Of a stretch of 12,356 nt of DNA, positions 12,345-12,356 are shown piece after piece. The stretch's first letter is position 1, and each line of letters starts with the position of its first letter. A program made the position numbers and the translations under genes. This DNA comes from Firm-04 sp045600205. Lineage in GTDB: Bacteria; Bacillota; Clostridia; Oscillospirales; Ruminococcaceae. The stretch covers positions 1-12,356 of the forward strand of contig JAZRXM010000046.1 in NCBI GenBank assembly GCA_045600205.1. Reading direction: 5' to 3'. The notes below the pieces were generated by a model. It was not told the DNA's origin. It saw only the letters and a program-made list of their open reading frames with translations, and made no database searches.

Positions 12345-12356
12345 GTAAGCTGGTAG

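Noticed and set aside
1..12356. tRNA, rRNA, CRISPR arrays, insertion sequences, phage genes
   Set aside because: No cloverleaf or CCA-type ends, no regularly spaced repeats and no transposase or phage protein motifs were seen.

Overview
The window reads as chromosomal DNA from a low-to-mid GC Gram-positive bacterium, most likely a clostridial (Oscillospiraceae/Ruminococcus-like) Firmicute. Every gene has a strong AGGAGG-type ribosome binding site, the promoters are near-consensus sigma-A type with 17-base spacers, genes are tightly packed, and the protein families (ferredoxin-like-domain DAHP synthase, EF-G-like GTPase, Soj/Spo0J pair) fit that group. The genus is an inference.

Left part (1-4259, minus strand): a tyrosine/phenylalanine/chorismate operon. 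It runs from a TTGACA-17-TATGAT promoter at 4231-4259 through a 33-codon Tyr-rich leader peptide (4097-4198), an intrinsic terminator (4010-4046), and then aroF (DAHP synthase), tyrA (prephenate dehydrogenase), aroB (3-dehydroquinate synthase) and aroA (EPSP synthase, cut by the left edge). The genes are 4 and 16 bases apart or overlap. The leader peptide and terminator together look like a complete ribosome-mediated attenuator that senses charged tRNA-Tyr, with a candidate antiterminator pairing. GC content falls sharply from the second half of aroB into aroA.

Middle (4324-7200, minus strand): an HD-domain protein with its own promoter, and upstream of it a 699-residue EF-G-like GTPase whose switch II histidine is replaced. 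Between them lie a hairpin and one copy of a 34-base repeat.

Centre (7201-7636): a divergent intergenic region with promoters facing both ways and two adjacent inverted repeats.

Right part (7637-12092, plus strand): parA and parB (chromosome partitioning), then guaB (IMP dehydrogenase) 23 bases behind parB. After a hairpin, pyrB follows from its own TTGACT-17-TATAAT promoter. This aspartate carbamoyltransferase carries a C-terminal four-cysteine segment resembling the zinc domain of the separate regulatory chain PyrI. The window ends in 264 bases without a gene, holding a 15-bp perfect terminator hairpin, a hairpin-rich non-coding stretch and a second copy of the 34-base repeat, again fused to a hairpin.

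The most interesting points are the Tyr-codon attenuator, the PyrB-zinc-domain fusion, the repeat-plus-hairpin pair and the composition break in aroB/aroA.
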